DNA of 64,000 bases from Pseudomonas nitroreducens (GTDB lineage: Bacteria > Pseudomonadota > Gammaproteobacteria > Pseudomonadales > Pseudomonadaceae), in assembly GCF_024170165.1 (NCBI RefSeq), contig NZ_JALJXP010000003.1, positions 248,001 to 312,000 on the forward strand. The letters are read 5' to 3'. Positions 54,161 through 62,592 of this stretch are shown here, piece by piece. The notes beneath the pieces were generated by a model. The model ran no database searches. It had not been told where the DNA came from and saw nothing but the letters and a program-made list of their open reading frames with translations. Positions within the stretch are counted from its first letter, which is position 1. Each line of letters opens with the position of its first letter. The position numbers and the translations under genes are program-made.

Positions 54161-54493
54161 ATGCACGCCGATCACGCCGCCGAATCGCTAGCCGTACTAC
54201 GCAAGCTCGCCCAGGGCATCGACCCGCGCTACGACGCGCCCCTGGCTGTCGACGACCCCTGCCAGGCACCGGAAGTGATCCGCGCCCTGTTCCACGCCAT
54301 CCATGCACTGGAAATGCCTGTCCCGAAGCCACGCCACCAGCCCCAGCAGGCCGGCAAACCGTGGCAGACGGAAGAGGAAGCAGACTTGCTGCAGCGCTTC
54401 GAGGCCGGGGAGACCATCGCCGCCATCGCCCGCGAACACGGCCGTACCACGGGCGGCATCCGCTCACGCCTGAAGTACCTGGGCAAGCTCTAG
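54161..54493 (+). CDS. Small protein with C-terminal Myb/SANT-like helix-turn-helix
   Basis: A 110-residue protein. The first 70 residues are helical and lack a recognised domain. The C-terminal 40 residues, WQTEEEADLLQRFEAGETIAAIAREHGRTTGGIRSRLKYLG, follow the bacterial Myb/SANT-like pattern W-T-x-EE-x-x-L ... G-R-(T/S)-x-G-x-I-x-x-R-L, so it may bind DNA or nucleoprotein. AAGGAG precedes the ATG at 54161. Position matches PA1069 in PAO1. It is flanked by two terminators, hence a single-gene unit; the target is unknown. Confidence 0.78.
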   Translation: MHADHAAESLAVLRKLAQGIDPRYDAPLAVDDPCQAPEVIRALFHAIHALEMPVPKPRHQPQQAGKPWQTEEEADLLQRFEAGETIAAIAREHGRTTGGIRSRLKYLGKL

Positions 54494-54502
54494 GCCGTTG
54501 AA

Positions 54503-54535
54503 ACGAAAATGCCGCCCACTGGGCGGCATTTTCGT
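54503..54535. terminator. Bidirectional terminator downstream of the Myb-like gene
   Basis: 15-bp perfect stem ACGAAAATGCCGCCC / GGGCGGCATTTTCGT with loop ACT. Serves both the plus-strand Myb-like gene and the convergent minus-strand gene. Confidence 0.92.
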
Positions 54536-54546
54536 TGCCAGGTCGA

Positions 54547-54828
54547 TCAGGTGCCGTAGCTCAGCACCTGCGCGCGCTGGCGCAACTGGGAAACGACATC
54601 GTCCTCCATGCGGCCTTCGGAGATCAGCAGGTCGCGGCGGATGGTCTGTACTGCCTCCTCGCTCTGCTCATGGTCGGCCAGATGCTGGCCTTCGATGACA
54701 CGCCGCAGCACCACGTCTCCATCATCGTTGGTGAGGGTCAGAATACGGCCGCCGTCGGGGCGTGCCGGGCCCAGGGAGGGAGCGTAGGGAGCGAAGGTCT
54801 CGGTCAGCAGGGCGCTCAGCCGGTCCAT
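54547..54828 (-). CDS. Conserved hypothetical protein (possibly DUF3509)
   Basis: A 93-residue soluble protein, MDRLSALLTETFAPYAPSLGPARPDGGRILTLTNDDGDVVLRRVIE..., with a strand-rich start and a helical end. It resembles small Pseudomonas proteins grouped as DUF3509; function unknown. AAGGAG precedes the ATG at 54828. Between the bra block and thrC, just upstream of which the thrC terminator lies; so it has its own promoter. Confidence 0.7.
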   Translation of the reverse strand: MDRLSALLTETFAPYAPSLGPARPDGGRILTLTNDDGDVVLRRVIEGQHLADHEQSEEAVQTIRRDLLISEGRMEDDVVSQLRQRAQVLSYGT

Positions 54829-54960
54829 GTCGTATCTCCTTGTTGCGAAATGAAAACACGCAGAAAAAGACCGCACGATCGGCGATAAAGTTCGCCAGTT
54901 TCAGTACCGTTGGTCATGACGGCATGTTTCACGGCCCGCAGCCGCAGCCAGATCGCAGGC

Positions 54961-54987
54961 AAGAAAAAGCCCGCCAAGGGCGGGCTT
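54961..54987 (-). terminator. Rho-independent terminator of the hom-thrC unit
   Basis: Minus strand, 9-bp stem AAGCCCGCC / GGCGGGCTT, 3-nt loop, followed by TTTCTT. It lies 22 bp past the thrC stop. Confidence 0.88.
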
Positions 54988-55008
54988 CTTCGAACGGCGA
55001 ACGGCGCT

Positions 55009-56418
55009 TTAGAGCGGTTTGCCGCGGTTGCCGTGGGCGCTGACGAAGGCCTGGACCTTGGCCAGATCGTTCGCCAGCACGGTGCAACGCTCGTCACGCT
55101 GGAACAGGTCGGCCAGGTGCGCCGGCAGTGCCGGAACCGCCTCGATGCCGGCCTTCTCCACCGCTTCCGGGAACTTAACCGGATGCGCGGTACCCAGGGT
55201 GACCATGGGCACGGACAGGCTGCGGCGGCACTCGCGAGCGGCGCGTACGCCGATGGCGGTGTGCGGGTCCAGCAGCTCGCCGGACTCGGAGAACACCTGG
55301 GAGATGGTCTCGCAGGTTTCCTCGTCGCTGACCGCCAGGGAATCGAACAGGCGGCGGGCTTCGGTCCAGCGGTCATCCTCGACGGCCAGCTTGCCGGTGG
55401 CCTTGAAGTTGTCCATCAGCTCGGCAACGGCCTTGCCATTGCGACCATGCAGGTCGAACAGCAGACGCTCGAAGTTGGACGAGACCATGATGTCCATGGA
55501 CGGCGACAGCGACGCGTGCAGGGTGTCCTTGTCGTAGCGGTTGCCGGACATGAAGCGGTGCAGGATGTCGTTGCGGTTGGTCGCGACGATCAGCTGGCTG
55601 ATCGGCAGGCCCATGTTGCGCGCCAGGTAGCCGGCGAAGATGTCGCCGAAGTTGCCGGTGGGCACCGAGAACGCCACGGAACGGGCCGGTGCGCCGAGCT
55701 GCAGGGCGGCGTGGAAGTAGTAGACGATCTGGGCCATGATCCGCGCCCAGTTGATCGAGTTCACCGCTACCAGACGGGTGCCTTTGAGGAAGCCCTGGTC
55801 GGCGAAGCTGGCCTTGACCATCTCCTGGCAGTCGTCGAAGTTGCCTTCGATGGCGATGTTGTGGATGTTCTCGCCGAGGATGGTGGTCATCTGACGGCGC
55901 TGCACCTCGGACACACGGTTGTGCGGGTGCATGATGAAGATGTCGACGTTCTCGCAGGCCTTGCAGCCTTCGATGGCGGCCGAACCGGTGTCGCCGGAGG
56001 TGGCGCCCATGATCACCACGCGCTCGCCGCGCTTGGTCAGCACGTGGTCAAGGAGGCGGCCGAGCAGCTGCAGGGCGAAGTCCTTGAAGGCCAGGGTCGG
56101 GCCGTGGAACAGCTCCAGCACCCACTCGTTGCCATTGAGCTGGCGCAGCGGCGCCACGGCGTTGTGGGCGAAGACACCGTAGGTCTCTTCGAGGATCTTC
56201 TTGAAGTCGGCGTCGGCGATGCTGCCGGCAACGAACGGGCGCATCACGCGGAAGGCCAGTTCGTGGTACGGCAGGCCGGCCCAGGAGGCGATCTCTTCGA
56301 CGGTGAAGCGCGGCAGGTTTTCCGGCACGTAGAGGCCGCCGTCGCTGGCAAGACCAGCCAGCAGCACGTCTTCGAAGTTCAGCGCGGGCGCCTGGCCACG
56401 GGTACTGATGTAACGCAT
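55009..56418 (-). CDS. thrC: Threonine synthase ThrC
   Basis: PLP enzyme making threonine from O-phosphohomoserine. The 469-residue length is normal. The PLP lysine lies in LFHGPTLAFKDFALQLLG near residue 110; GATSGDTGSAAIEGC near 145 binds the cofactor phosphate, and VPTGNFGDIFAGYLA near 240 is the fourth conserved block. Start ATG at 56418 (MRYISTRGQ); a TTG two codons upstream is less likely. It lies 90 bp downstream of hom on the same strand and is probably co-transcribed with it. Confidence 0.96.
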   Translation of the reverse strand: MRYISTRGQAPALNFEDVLLAGLASDGGLYVPENLPRFTVEEIASWAGLPYHELAFRVMRPFVAGSIADADFKKILEETYGVFAHNAVAPLRQLNGNEWVLELFHGPTLAFKDFALQLLGRLLDHVLTKRGERVVIMGATSGDTGSAAIEGCKACENVDIFIMHPHNRVSEVQRRQMTTILGENIHNIAIEGNFDDCQEMVKASFADQGFLKGTRLVAVNSINWARIMAQIVYYFHAALQLGAPARSVAFSVPTGNFGDIFAGYLARNMGLPISQLIVATNRNDILHRFMSGNRYDKDTLHASLSPSMDIMVSSNFERLLFDLHGRNGKAVAELMDNFKATGKLAVEDDRWTEARRLFDSLAVSDEETCETISQVFSESGELLDPHTAIGVRAARECRRSLSVPMVTLGTAHPVKFPEAVEKAGIEAVPALPAHLADLFQRDERCTVLANDLAKVQAFVSAHGNRGKPL

Positions 56419-56429
56419 GTTCAAAACCT

Positions 56430-56508
56430 TCGGTTTTGGCTTCAGGCCTCGGGCTTCAAGCTTCAGGCTCTTTCGCCTGCCGCTTGCTGCCCGTGGCCTG
56501 CAGCCCGA
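56430..56508. repeat. Degenerate short-repeat spacer between hom and thrC
   Basis: The spacer is built of imperfect copies of CTTCAGGC, GCTTCAAGCTTCAGGC and GCCTGC-like words. Spacers of this kind recur in pseudomonad genomes; it does not look coding and holds no terminator. Confidence 0.5.
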
Positions 56509-57813
56509 TTAGTTCAGTTGTTCGACGCGGATGCGTACGACATTGCCGACGACGTCATCCAGCGCTTCCAGCGCGGCGATGGCTTCGATGATGCGGGACT
56601 CGAGCACGCGGTGGGTAACCAGGATCATCGGCACCAGACCGTCATGCTCTTCGACTTCCATCTGCATGATCGATTCGATGTTGATGCCGCGCTCGGAGAG
56701 GATGGTCGCCACCTGGGCCAGTACGCCCGGGTGGTCCTTGGCCTGGATGCGCAGGTAGTAGGCGCTTTCGCAGGCGTCGATCGGCAGGATCGGGTGGTCG
56801 GAGAGCGAGTCCGGCTGGAAGGCCAGGTGCGGCACGCGGTTCTCCGGGTCGGAGGTCGTGGCGCGAACCACGTCCACCAGGTCGGCGACCACCGAGGAAG
56901 CGGTGGGCTCCATGCCGGCGCCAGCGCCGTAGAACAGCGTGGAGCCCGCAGCGTCGCCATTGACCATGACCGCGTTCATCACGCCGTTCACGTTGGCGAT
57001 CAGGCGGTCGGCCGGGATCAGGGTCGGGTGCACGCGCAGCTCGATACCCTTGTCGGTACGGCGGGCGACGCCCAGGTGCTTGATGCGGTAGCCCAGCGCT
57101 TCGGCGTAGTTCACGTCGGCAGTGGTCAGCTGGGTGATGCCTTCGGTGTAGGCCTTGTCGAACTGCAGCGGGATGCCGAAGGCGATGGATGCCAGGATGG
57201 TCAGCTTGTGCGCGGCGTCGATGCCTTCGACATCGAAGGTCGGATCGGCTTCGGCGTAGCCCAGCGCCTGGGCTTCCTTCAGCACGTCAGCGAAGGCGCG
57301 GCCCTTCTCACGCATCTCGGTGAGGATGAAGTTGCCGGTGCCGTTGATGATGCCGGCCAGCCAGTTGATACGGTTGGCGGCCAGACCCTCGCGGATCGCC
57401 TTGATCACCGGGATGCCACCGGCCACGGCAGCTTCGAAGGCGACAATGACGCCCTTCTCGCGGGCCTTGGCGAAGATTTCGTTGCCGTGCACGGCGATCA
57501 GCGCCTTGTTGGCGGTGACCACGTGCTTGCCGTTCTCGATGGCCTTGAGCACCAGCTCATGGGCCAGGGTGTAGCCACCGATCAGCTCGATGACCACGTC
57601 GATTTCCGGGTTGTTCGCCACGTCGAAGATGTCGGCAGTAATGGGGGTACTGCCGGTTTCACACTTCGGATTGGGGCGACGGGCGGCAATCTGCGCAACC
57701 TCGATACCACGCCCGGCACGGCGGGCAATCTCCTCGGCGTTGCGTTTGAGTACATTGAAGGTACCGCCACCGACGGTCCCCAACCCACAGATTCCCACTT
57801 TCACCGGTTTCAC
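56509..57813 (-). CDS. hom: Homoserine dehydrogenase Hom
   Basis: Reduces aspartate semialdehyde to homoserine, shared step of threonine and methionine synthesis. A 434-residue monofunctional enzyme: NAD(P)-binding GICGLGTVGGGTF near residues 6-18, catalytic region with GIINGTGNFIL and GYAEADPTFDVEGIDAAHKL near 205, and a C-terminal ACT domain (YYLRIQAKDHPGVLAQVATILSERGINIESI) for feedback by threonine. Starts with GTG at 57813, with GGGGAG 6 bp upstream. Followed by thrC. Confidence 0.96.
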   Translation of the reverse strand: MKPVKVGICGLGTVGGGTFNVLKRNAEEIARRAGRGIEVAQIAARRPNPKCETGSTPITADIFDVANNPEIDVVIELIGGYTLAHELVLKAIENGKHVVTANKALIAVHGNEIFAKAREKGVIVAFEAAVAGGIPVIKAIREGLAANRINWLAGIINGTGNFILTEMREKGRAFADVLKEAQALGYAEADPTFDVEGIDAAHKLTILASIAFGIPLQFDKAYTEGITQLTTADVNYAEALGYRIKHLGVARRTDKGIELRVHPTLIPADRLIANVNGVMNAVMVNGDAAGSTLFYGAGAGMEPTASSVVADLVDVVRATTSDPENRVPHLAFQPDSLSDHPILPIDACESAYYLRIQAKDHPGVLAQVATILSERGINIESIMQMEVEEHDGLVPMILVTHRVLESRIIEAIAALEALDDVVGNVVRIRVEQLN

Positions 57814-57898
57814 GCTGAACTCCCCATGATTACAGCATCGGGGCGCCTGAGACGCCGATGCCCGCAACGAGGCGGGCATGGGAGCAGGCACCATGTCA

Positions 57899-57918
57899 GA
57901 ACAGGCGACTGCCTGTTC
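57899..57918 (-). terminator. Hairpin between dsbC and hom, no T run
   Basis: 8-bp perfect stem GAACAGGC / GCCTGTTC with a 4-nt loop. It lies between dsbC and hom and lacks a T run. It could be a weak or attenuating element upstream of hom; I see no leader peptide rich in Thr or Ile codons. Confidence 0.35.
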
Positions 57919-57985
57919 CCTAGTCAAAAGGAACCGAACATTACGAAGCGGTTCCGCATTAGTCAATCAGTGCGCAAGCCGCGGC

Positions 57986-58714
57986 TTACTTGGCTTCCAG
58001 AGCCAGCTTGGCGATCTGGCCGGCCGGCTGGTAGCCCGGCAGCAGGGTGCCGTCGGCGAGGATGATCGCCGGGGTGCCCTGCACACCGACCATCTGCCCC
58101 AGGGCGAACTGCGCGTCCACCGGGTTCTCGCACTTGGCGGCCTTCACTTCCTTCTCGTGGAACATGTCGCTCATGGCCGCCTGGCGGTCCTTGGAGCACC
58201 ACACGGCCTGCAGCTGGGCATCACCCGGCGAGTTCGGACCCTGGCGCGGGAAGGCCAGGTAGCGCACTTCGATACCGCGCTTCTGCAGCTCCGGCACTTC
58301 GGCGTGCAGTTTCTGGCAGTACGGGCAGGTGGTGTCGGTGAAGACGGTGATGTGCGCCTTGGTCTCGCCCTTGGCCGGGAACACGACCATGTCCTTCGCC
58401 GCGATGGCGTTGATGGTCTTGGCCACGCCGGCGCTCTCGGCCTGCTCGGTCAGGTTGGTCGGCTTGCCATCCTTCACCTGGTAGATGTTGCCCTGCACGA
58501 CGAACTGGCCGTCGGCGCTGGCGTAGAGGATGCGACCACCCTTGAGCTGCACCTGGTAGATGCCTTCCAGGGGGCCCTTGGAGATGTTCTCGATGGGCAG
58601 GTCAGGCTGCAGGGACTGCAGGGTGGTGCGGATCGCCTGGTCCGGCTCGGCGGCCAGAGCGAGGGTGCTGACGAGGCCAAGGGCCGCGGCAGCCAGAAGT
58701 CGGGACAAACGCAT
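57986..58714 (-). CDS. dsbC: Periplasmic disulfide isomerase DsbC
   Basis: A 242-residue secreted protein (signal peptide cleaved near ALA-AEP, residue 22) that reshuffles wrong disulfides as a dimer. Active site C130-P-Y-C133 in VFTDTTCPYCQKLH, structural Cys pair near 177 and 196, and the cis-Pro loop GVQGTPAIIL near 213. The N-terminal residues 23-80 form the dimerisation domain. AGGAG precedes the ATG at 58714. Between xerD and hom on the same strand. Confidence 0.95.
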   Translation of the reverse strand: MRLSRLLAAAALGLVSTLALAAEPDQAIRTTLQSLQPDLPIENISKGPLEGIYQVQLKGGRILYASADGQFVVQGNIYQVKDGKPTNLTEQAESAGVAKTINAIAAKDMVVFPAKGETKAHITVFTDTTCPYCQKLHAEVPELQKRGIEVRYLAFPRQGPNSPGDAQLQAVWCSKDRQAAMSDMFHEKEVKAAKCENPVDAQFALGQMVGVQGTPAIILADGTLLPGYQPAGQIAKLALEAK

Positions 58715-58900
58715 GGAAAACTCCTGATGTCGGTCGGCGAAGACTATCACACCGGGCCGCCAAGACCGAGCCAAAGGCTGTAGCCGGAAGCTTCGGCGGG
58801 AGTAGCGGTTAAGGCCTGGGCCGCAAAGATCGAACAAGGTGTAGACATCCCTGTCGAGACGACCTGCCCAGGTTCAGCCCCGGCCCAGCCATCCATGGCC

Positions 58901-58936
58901 GGGGGTTCTGGCAACGCATGCGTTGCCAGAACCCCC
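58901..58936 (-). terminator. 36-bp perfect palindrome directly after xerD
   Basis: Two 18-bp perfect arms, the first GGGGGTTCTGGCAACGCA, with no spacer, two bases past the xerD stop. It can form a very strong hairpin with a tight turn around GCATGC. No T run follows; further inverted words (CCGGCC ... GGCCGG) lie beside it. It may terminate, protect the xerD message or have another role. Confidence 0.55.
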
Positions 58937-58938
58937 GC

Positions 58939-59835
58939 TCACCCACGCGGGTGGTGCTGGGCGTGCAGGTCCTGCAGACGGGCGCGGGCAATGTGCGTGT
59001 AGATCTGCGTAGTAGACAGGTCGCTGTGGCCCAGCAGCATCTGTACCACGCGCAGGTCGGCGCCGTGGTTGAGCAGATGGGTGGCGAAGGCGTGGCGCAG
59101 GGTGTGCGGCGACAGGCTCTTGCCGATGCCTGCCACCCTTGCGTGGAGCTTGATGCGATGCCAGAAGGTCTGGCGGGTCATCTGCTCGCCGCGCAGGCTG
59201 GGGAACAGCACGTCGCTCGGCCGGCCTGCCAGCAGGTCACCACGCGCTTCGCGCACGTAGCGCTCGATCCAGCGGATCGCCTCTTCGCCCAGCGGCACCA
59301 GGCGCTCCTTGCTGCCCTTGCCGAGCACGCGCACCACACCCTGGCGCAGGTTCACCTGCTCCAGGGTCAGCCCGACCAGTTCGCTCACGCGCAGCCCGCA
59401 GGCGTAAAGCACCTCGAGCATGGTGCGGTCACGCAGACCGAGCGGATCGTCGGTCTCCGGTGCCCCCAGCAGGGCTTCCACATCCGACTCCGACAGCGAC
59501 TTGGGCAGCGGCTTACCCAACTGCGGCAGATCCACCAGCAATGTCGGGTCCTCGGCGATCAGGCCTTCACGCAGGCAGTAGCGGTAGAAGCCACGCAGAC
59601 CGGACAGGAAGCGCGCCGTGGAGCGTGCCTTGTAGCCCTCGCCCAGGCGCCAGGCCAGGTGATCGAGGATCACATCGCGGCCGGCGGACTCCAGCGCAAC
59701 GCCGCGCTCGCCGAGCCAGCCATTGAACAGCGCAAGGTCGCTGCCATAGGCACTGCGGGTGTTGTCGGACAGGCCCTTCTCCAGCCAGAGGGCGTCGAGG
59801 AAGCGATCAATCAGCAAATGTGAAACCGGGGTCAT
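58939..59835 (-). CDS. xerD: Site-specific tyrosine recombinase XerD
   Basis: Works with XerC at dif to resolve chromosome dimers. A 298-residue protein, the usual XerD length: N-terminal SAM-like DNA-binding domain (SHLLIDRFLDALWLEKGLSDNTRSAYGSDLALFNGWL), then the catalytic domain with Arg in CGLRVSELVGL, HTLRHAFATHLLNHGADLRVVQMLLGHSDLSTTQIYTHI carrying His, Arg, His and the nucleophile Tyr. The ATG at 59835 was chosen by family length; ribosome site is weak. Divergent from the antiporter gene. Confidence 0.95.
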   Translation of the reverse strand: MTPVSHLLIDRFLDALWLEKGLSDNTRSAYGSDLALFNGWLGERGVALESAGRDVILDHLAWRLGEGYKARSTARFLSGLRGFYRYCLREGLIAEDPTLLVDLPQLGKPLPKSLSESDVEALLGAPETDDPLGLRDRTMLEVLYACGLRVSELVGLTLEQVNLRQGVVRVLGKGSKERLVPLGEEAIRWIERYVREARGDLLAGRPSDVLFPSLRGEQMTRQTFWHRIKLHARVAGIGKSLSPHTLRHAFATHLLNHGADLRVVQMLLGHSDLSTTQIYTHIARARLQDLHAQHHPRG

Positions 59836-59924
59836 TTCAGGCCAGGGCAAAGGAAAATGTGGCGCGGGTAGTCTTTCATATCCTTCATTCTTCTCACCAC
59901 TCTCGCGCAGGAAGTCACCGCTCC

Positions 59925-61769
59925 ATGGATGAACACAGCACCTACTACGCCCTCGCCGGTATCGGCGCCGCCTCCCTCGTCAGCCAGTGGCTGGCCTGGC
60001 GCCTGCGCTTGCCGGCAATCCTCTTCCTGCTGCTGAGCGGCATCCTGGTCGGCCCGATCCTGCATCTGTTGTCGCCAGAGGCGCTGTTCGGCCCGCTGCT
60101 GTTCCCCCTGGTGTCGCTGGCGGTGGCGCTGGTGCTGTTCGAGGGCAGCCTGACCCTGCACCTGGACGAGTGGAAGGAAATCGGCACGGTGGTACGGCGC
60201 ATGGTCACCATCGGCGCCCTGCTCACCTGGGGCGTGATCGCCCTGGCGACCCATTACCTGCTGGACTTCACCTGGGAGATGGCGCTGCTGTTCGGCACCC
60301 TCACCCTGGTCACAGGCCCGACGGTGATCGTCCCCATGCTGCGCGTGGTGCGCCCCAACGCCACCATCGCCAACATCCTGCGCTGGGAAGGTATCGTCAT
60401 CGACCCCATCGGCGCCCTGCTCGCCGTGGTCGTCTACACCTTCATCGCCGCCAGCGACAGCGGCTCGGGCTGGACCGACAGCCTGCTGACCTTCTTCAGC
60501 GTGATCGGCACCGGCATCGTCGCCGGCCTGCTGGGCGGCCAGGCCCTGGGCGTGGTGCTGCGCCGCCACTGGCTGCCGGATTACCTGCACAACCTGTCAT
60601 CGCTGTCCGTGGTACTGGGACTGTTCGTGCTCTCCAACTCGCTCATGTCCGAATCCGGCCTGCTGGCGGTGACAGTCATGGGCCTGCGCCTGGCCAACAT
60701 GAAGGGCGTCGACGTGCGGCAGATCCTGCACTTCAAGGAGAACCTCAGCGTGCTGCTGATCTCCGGGCTCTTCGTGCTGCTGGCCGCGCGACTGGACCTC
60801 TCGGCACTGCTGGGGCTGGGCCCGATCGCCCTGCTGGTGCTGGCGCTGATCCAGTTCGTCGCCCGACCACTGAACGTACTGGTGTCCACCGCCGGCTCGT
60901 CGCTCAACTGGCGCGAACGCGCCCTGCTCAGCTGGATAGCCCCGCGCGGCATCGTCGCCGCGGCGGTCTCGGCGATCTTCGCGATTCGCCTGCAGGAAGC
61001 CGGCCACGCCCAGGCCGGCGTGCTGGTGCCGCTGACTTTCCTGGTGATCATCGGCACGGTGATCCTGCAAAGCGCCACCGCCCGCCCCCTGGCGCGCCTG
61101 CTGAAGGTCGCCGAGCCGGTTCCTACCGGGTTCCTCATCATCGGCGCCAACCCCGTGGCCCGTGCCGTCGGCACCGGGCTGCAGAATGCCGGGGTGAAGG
61201 TGCTGCTCACCGACTCCAGCTGGGAGAACACCCGCGCGGCACGCATGGAGCACCTGCCGACCTACTTCGGCAACCCTGCCTCGCAGCATGCCGAGGCCCA
61301 TCTGGACCTGATCGGCCTGGGCCATCTGCTGGCGCTGTCGCCCAACGCCGAACTGAACGCACTGATGTGCATGAGCTTCCGCCACGAGTTCAGCCCGCGC
61401 CACCGCTTCATCCTGCCCACCAGCCAGGACAGCCGGCGCAGCGAAAAACACCGGGTCAGCGACCGCCACCGTGGCCACCCACTGGGCCAGCACCTGGTCA
61501 CCTACCCACAGATGGCCGGGCTGATCGCCCGTGGTGCGGAAGTCCGCTCGACCCTGCTCAGCGACAACTTCGGCTGGAATGAATACCAGGCACAGCACGG
61601 CCCGCGCGCACTGATGCTGTTTGCCCGCGATCCGAATGGCCGCCTGCATATCGCCAGCCCCGACCGGCCGCTCGCTCCAGCCAGCGGCTGGACGGTGATT
61701 GCGCTGGTCGAGGAGGCGCCGGAAAGCTCGGTGAGTACGAACGAAACCGACCATGCGGTCGCAACCTGA
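59925..61769 (+). CDS. CPA1-family Na+/H+ (cation/proton) antiporter with RCK-type domain
   Basis: A 614-residue inner-membrane protein: about 12 helices in residues 1-400 (family words LFEGSLTLHLDEWK and WEGIVIDPIGALLAVVVYTF, the Asp in DPIGA being the ion-binding acid), then a cytoplasmic domain like TrkA-N/RCK (FLIIGANPVARAVGTGLQNAGVKVLLTD), then a C-terminal tail. It exchanges protons for Na+ or K+; the nucleotide-binding domain may tune it. PAO1 has a sodium/hydrogen antiporter at this place, PA3739. Start ATG at 59925. Confidence 0.93.
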   Translation: MDEHSTYYALAGIGAASLVSQWLAWRLRLPAILFLLLSGILVGPILHLLSPEALFGPLLFPLVSLAVALVLFEGSLTLHLDEWKEIGTVVRRMVTIGALLTWGVIALATHYLLDFTWEMALLFGTLTLVTGPTVIVPMLRVVRPNATIANILRWEGIVIDPIGALLAVVVYTFIAASDSGSGWTDSLLTFFSVIGTGIVAGLLGGQALGVVLRRHWLPDYLHNLSSLSVVLGLFVLSNSLMSESGLLAVTVMGLRLANMKGVDVRQILHFKENLSVLLISGLFVLLAARLDLSALLGLGPIALLVLALIQFVARPLNVLVSTAGSSLNWRERALLSWIAPRGIVAAAVSAIFAIRLQEAGHAQAGVLVPLTFLVIIGTVILQSATARPLARLLKVAEPVPTGFLIIGANPVARAVGTGLQNAGVKVLLTDSSWENTRAARMEHLPTYFGNPASQHAEAHLDLIGLGHLLALSPNAELNALMCMSFRHEFSPRHRFILPTSQDSRRSEKHRVSDRHRGHPLGQHLVTYPQMAGLIARGAEVRSTLLSDNFGWNEYQAQHGPRALMLFARDPNGRLHIASPDRPLAPASGWTVIALVEEAPESSVSTNETDHAVAT

Positions 61770-61867
61770 CGACCGGCCATGTCAGCCTATCTTTAGGCTG
61801 GTGACAGGAAATTTCTGAAGGACGATGATTGCACCACGCCATCATTGCGCCCCACGAAGCCCACGCC

Positions 61868-62545
61868 ATGCCCAGTCAACAGAACTCCCGTCTCGGTCAG
61901 ATCCTTGTCAGCAAGGGTCTGATCACCTCCCAACAGCTGGATAAGGCCATCCAGCTCCAGCTCAACAACGGACTGCGCCTGGGCGAAACCCTGATCCAGC
62001 AGGGCTGGATCAGCGAACGCCAGCTCGGTCGCGCGCTGAAGAAGCAGAACAACCTGCGCCTGACAGCGACATTGGTCGCCGCCCTGCTCAGTCCGTTTCA
62101 GCTGGCCAGCGCCGATGTGCAGCGCCAGGCACCGACGAGCATCACCCGCCACGAAGCTCCCAAGGGCCTCAAGCCGCTGAGCGACCGCGAGATGAGCGAT
62201 GTCAGCGCCCAGGGTTTCGACGACACCCTGCAGAGCCTGCTGGTCAGCGCCGAGAGCGGTGATGGTGTCGGCGCCATCAAACAGCTGTCGCGCCTGGTCA
62301 TGCCGGTGGTCGACAGCCTCGATGCCGAGACCTCGCTGCATGACGTGCAGTACGACACCGCGCACGCCTCCTCGTCCCTGAACCCGGACGGCTCGATCAA
62401 CGTGCGCCTGCCCAGCTCCATCGGCGAGGTGCGCTTCGACAACATCCGCGTCGCCGGCGCGCCCAAGAGCCAGAGCATGGGCAGCCTGAGCCTGCAGAAC
62501 ATCGACCTGTCCCAGGCCTCGCTGAAGATCAGCCTGCGCCACTGA
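61868..62545 (+). CDS. Protein with a GspE/MshE N-terminal-like domain and membrane segment
   Basis: About 225 residues. Residues 8-60 are two back-to-back 24-residue repeats, each R-L-G-x2-(L)(V/I)-x2-G-x-I-x4-L-x3-(I/L)-x2-Q, starting RLGQILVSKG and RLGETLIQQG. This is the T2SSE_N/MshEN pattern of pilus and secretion ATPases, where MshEN binds c-di-GMP, but no ATPase domain follows. A hydrophobic segment (about 66-82) comes next, then an unknown domain rich in DVS and VRLPSSIGEVRF. I chose ATG 61868; TTG at 61829 has a better ribosome site (AAGGA) and would add 13 residues. Confidence 0.72.
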   Translation: MPSQQNSRLGQILVSKGLITSQQLDKAIQLQLNNGLRLGETLIQQGWISERQLGRALKKQNNLRLTATLVAALLSPFQLASADVQRQAPTSITRHEAPKGLKPLSDREMSDVSAQGFDDTLQSLLVSAESGDGVGAIKQLSRLVMPVVDSLDAETSLHDVQYDTAHASSSLNPDGSINVRLPSSIGEVRFDNIRVAGAPKSQSMGSLSLQNIDLSQASLKISLRH

Positions 62546-62557
62546 GGCCGGCTCACC

Positions 62558-62591
62558 ATGAAAGAAGGCGCCCATGGGCGCCTTCTTTCAT
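62558..62591. terminator. Bidirectional terminator, perfect 34-bp palindrome
   Basis: 17-bp perfect arms ATGAAAGAAGGCGCCCA and its complement, with no spacer. The T run is broken (TTCTTTCATTTC). It lies between two convergent genes and can end both. Confidence 0.8.
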
Positions 62592-62592
62592 T

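Noticed and set aside
57814..57985. Threonine attenuator leader peptide before hom
   Set aside because: There is a hairpin but no T run and no short ORF rich in Thr or Ile codons.
54910..58065. A 1051-codon plus-strand frame across thrC and hom
   Set aside because: Runs through two conserved genes and a repeat spacer; no independent support.
58939..59835. XerD-like gene as a mobile element integrase
   Set aside because: Length, sequence and the neighbour dsbC fit the housekeeping XerD; no element borders are visible.
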